The notes under the pieces are model-generated. The model did no database searches. It was not told the origin of the DNA and was given only the letters and a program-made list of their open reading frames with translations. Of a stretch of DNA of 5,688 bases, positions 4,540 through 5,688 are shown piece after piece (position 1 is the first letter of the stretch; each line of letters begins with the position of its first letter). The DNA is from Acidobacteriota bacterium (GTDB lineage Bacteria; Acidobacteriota; Terriglobia; Terriglobales; Acidobacteriaceae): contig QIAR01000311.1 in NCBI GenBank assembly GCA_003225595.1, forward strand, positions 1 through 5,688. Direction: 5' to 3'. A program made the translations under genes and the position numbers.

Positions 4540-5688
4540 TTAGAAGGTGAACCGGACGGCGAACTGCAGTTGACGCATGGTCGTATCAGCCTCGATGCCA
4601 GTAATCTTGCCATTATTGCCACCGCAGTCAATACATCTGCCGCCGCCCTCGTTGCTGTCGAAGCCCAGCACGGGGTGGTTGAAAACGTTGAAAGCATCCA
4701 TGCGGAATTGGGCAGTTACCCGCTCAGTGACCCGGAAGTTCTTCAGCACCGACAGATCTGAAGTAAACAGCCGCGGCCCGTGGAACGAGTTGCGGCCGAT
4801 GTTACCAATGTTTCCGCACGCCGGACGGGCAAACCCGGGGCCGGACGGTGGTGCCACCGCACAGAAGTCGGTGCCGGTGGGTTGGCCGGTGATGGTAAGC
4901 GCGCCCGATATCGGGGTGAAGTACACTACATCGTGGTTGACCGCATCGAACGAACCCGCGCCCACTTTGAACGAGCCGTTCTTGTTAGGACGGCACGGCC
5001 CGGCATCCGCGACCTGGCCGCACTCGCCGTAGCTTGGCGTCCAGGGGAGACCGCTGCTCCAATTACTGGTGCTATTCAATTGCCATCCACCGATGACCAA
5101 GTCCATGGCGCGGCCCACACCGGAACCGAACATCTTGCCTTTGCCGAACGGCAACTCGTAGACGATATTCGCCACGAACACGTGATTACGGTTCATGTCG
5201 TCCGGGCCATACGCGATGCGCGGGTTGTCGACGTAGTAGTCGCTATCGTAGTTATTCGCGTGGGAGAAGGTATAGTGGGAGATGAACTGAAGACCGTGCG
5301 AGAACCGCTTATCCACCTTGACCTGTAGAGAGTTGTAGTTGCTGCTGGCGTCGTTGCCCAGGAAGTTGCCCAAGTCGCTCGAGCAGCATGTCAAGGGCAC
5401 CAGCGTGCCACCCGGTCCAGGAACCAGAAAGTCTGGATAGGTGAATTTGTTGAAGAACGGCCGACGGTTGGCTTGCGGAGTACTGGCCACAAACTTGCCA
5501 TCGATGCTCGTCCCCGGTCCAATCGCAATCTGGTTAACGTTGTACGCGGGCCCGTTGCCGGCAAACACGTGCGTGCCCTTGCTGGCGACATAGGCGACTT
5601 CCACCGACATTGTGTTGGTCAGTTGATGTTGGACCGTGGCATTCCACGCGTCCAGCGTCGGTAGACGTTGGAAAGTCGGACGGATCTT
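4540..5688 (-). CDS. Oar-like TonB-dependent receptor, C-terminal part (5' end outside window)
   Basis: The frame is open to the window edge, giving 382 residues of the C-terminal beta-barrel. Typical segments in order are 'TLDAWNATVQHQLT', 'EVAYVASKGTHVF' and 'NYNSLQVKVDKRFSHGLQFISHYTFSHA'. These are followed by 'DMNRNHVFVANIVYELPFGKGK', 'VIGGWQLNSTSNWSSGLPWTP', 'RMDAFNVFNHPVLGF', and a final strand ending 'FAVRFTF' with the terminal Phe expected of outer-membrane barrel proteins. These are the hallmarks of the large (often about 1000-residue) Oar/carboxypeptidase-regulatory-domain receptors abundant in Acidobacteriota. The N-terminal regulatory domain and plug lie outside. Several Cys occur, including a 'CIDCGG' near the end, perhaps forming external disulfides. 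The internal ATG at 5610 is not a start, because the frame continues upstream with receptor-like sequence. Such receptors import large or scarce substrates using TonB energy; the ligand cannot be read from this part. A terminator follows the stop. Confidence 0.92.
   Translation of the reverse strand, partial: KIRPTFQRLPTLDAWNATVQHQLTNTMSVEVAYVASKGTHVFAGNGPAYNVNQIAIGPGTSIDGKFVASTPQANRRPFFNKFTYPDFLVPGPGGTLVPLTCCSSDLGNFLGNDASSNYNSLQVKVDKRFSHGLQFISHYTFSHANNYDSDYYVDNPRIAYGPDDMNRNHVFVANIVYELPFGKGKMFGSGVGRAMDLVIGGWQLNSTSNWSSGLPWTPSYGECGQVADAGPCRPNKNGSFKVGAGSFDAVNHDVVYFTPISGALTITGQPTGTDFCAVAPPSGPGFARPACGNIGNIGRNSFHGPRLFTSDLSVLKNFRVTERVTAQFRMDAFNVFNHPVLGFDSNEGGGRCIDCGGNNGKITGIEADTTMRQLQFAVRFTF

Noticed and set aside
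4780..5328. Plus-strand frame of 182 codons opposite the receptor gene
   Set aside because: It is the antisense shadow of a clearly real TonB-dependent receptor. Its Val/Arg/Glu-rich translation has no recognisable domain.
1..5688. CRISPR array, toxin-antitoxin pair, phage defence or other new multi-gene system
   Set aside because: No regularly spaced repeat array beyond the two-copy repeat at 969-1025 was seen, and no pairs of small overlapping genes or nuclease/helicase motifs. The intact genes belong to known families.

Overview
The window looks like chromosomal DNA from a Gram-negative, soil-type bacterium. The best guess is an Acidobacteriota (Terriglobia-like) genome. This rests on three things: a large Oar-type TonB-dependent receptor with the 'FNVFNHP' segment and a C-terminal Phe, exported TPR proteins beside it, and moderately high GC. 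The taxonomic call is an inference; no marker gene is present.

Layout. (1) Positions 1-402, + strand: the C-terminal end of a zinc-type alcohol dehydrogenase whose body lies off the left edge. Its reading frame runs well past the usual family end. (2) 328-597, - strand: a short, 5'-truncated remnant of an S41-type (C-terminal processing) protease, antisense to the dehydrogenase tail. (3) About 590-1365: no convincing intact gene. This stretch holds a possible unknown coding fragment, small dyads, a pair of near-identical direct repeats about 36 bp apart that resemble transposon-end binding repeats, and a cluster of three hairpins. It reads as a scar of old rearrangement and/or insertion-sequence decay. 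(4) 1438-3162, + strand: a complete secreted GH37 trehalase with both family signatures and both catalytic carboxylates, but a divergent active-site periphery. (5) 3163-3352: convergent intergenic space with weak hairpins only. (6) 3353-4441, - strand: a complete exported protein with about nine TPR units. (7) 4482-4513: a clear rho-independent terminator acting on the - strand. (8) 4540-5688, - strand: the C-terminal part of an Oar-like TonB-dependent receptor, whose N-terminus lies off the right edge.

How it works together. The receptor and the TPR protein run in the same direction, 98 nt apart, with a strong terminator between them. The TPR gene is therefore expressed either from its own promoter or by read-through. 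The trehalase converges on this pair. An outer-membrane receptor, a periplasmic/exported TPR scaffold and a periplasmic trehalase fit an envelope nutrient-acquisition setting, but nothing in the sequence shows that the receptor carries trehalose. I found no CRISPR array, RNA gene or convincing new multi-gene system. The points most worth checking are the trehalase's changed substrate-site residues and large insertion, and the repeat-rich scar upstream of it.
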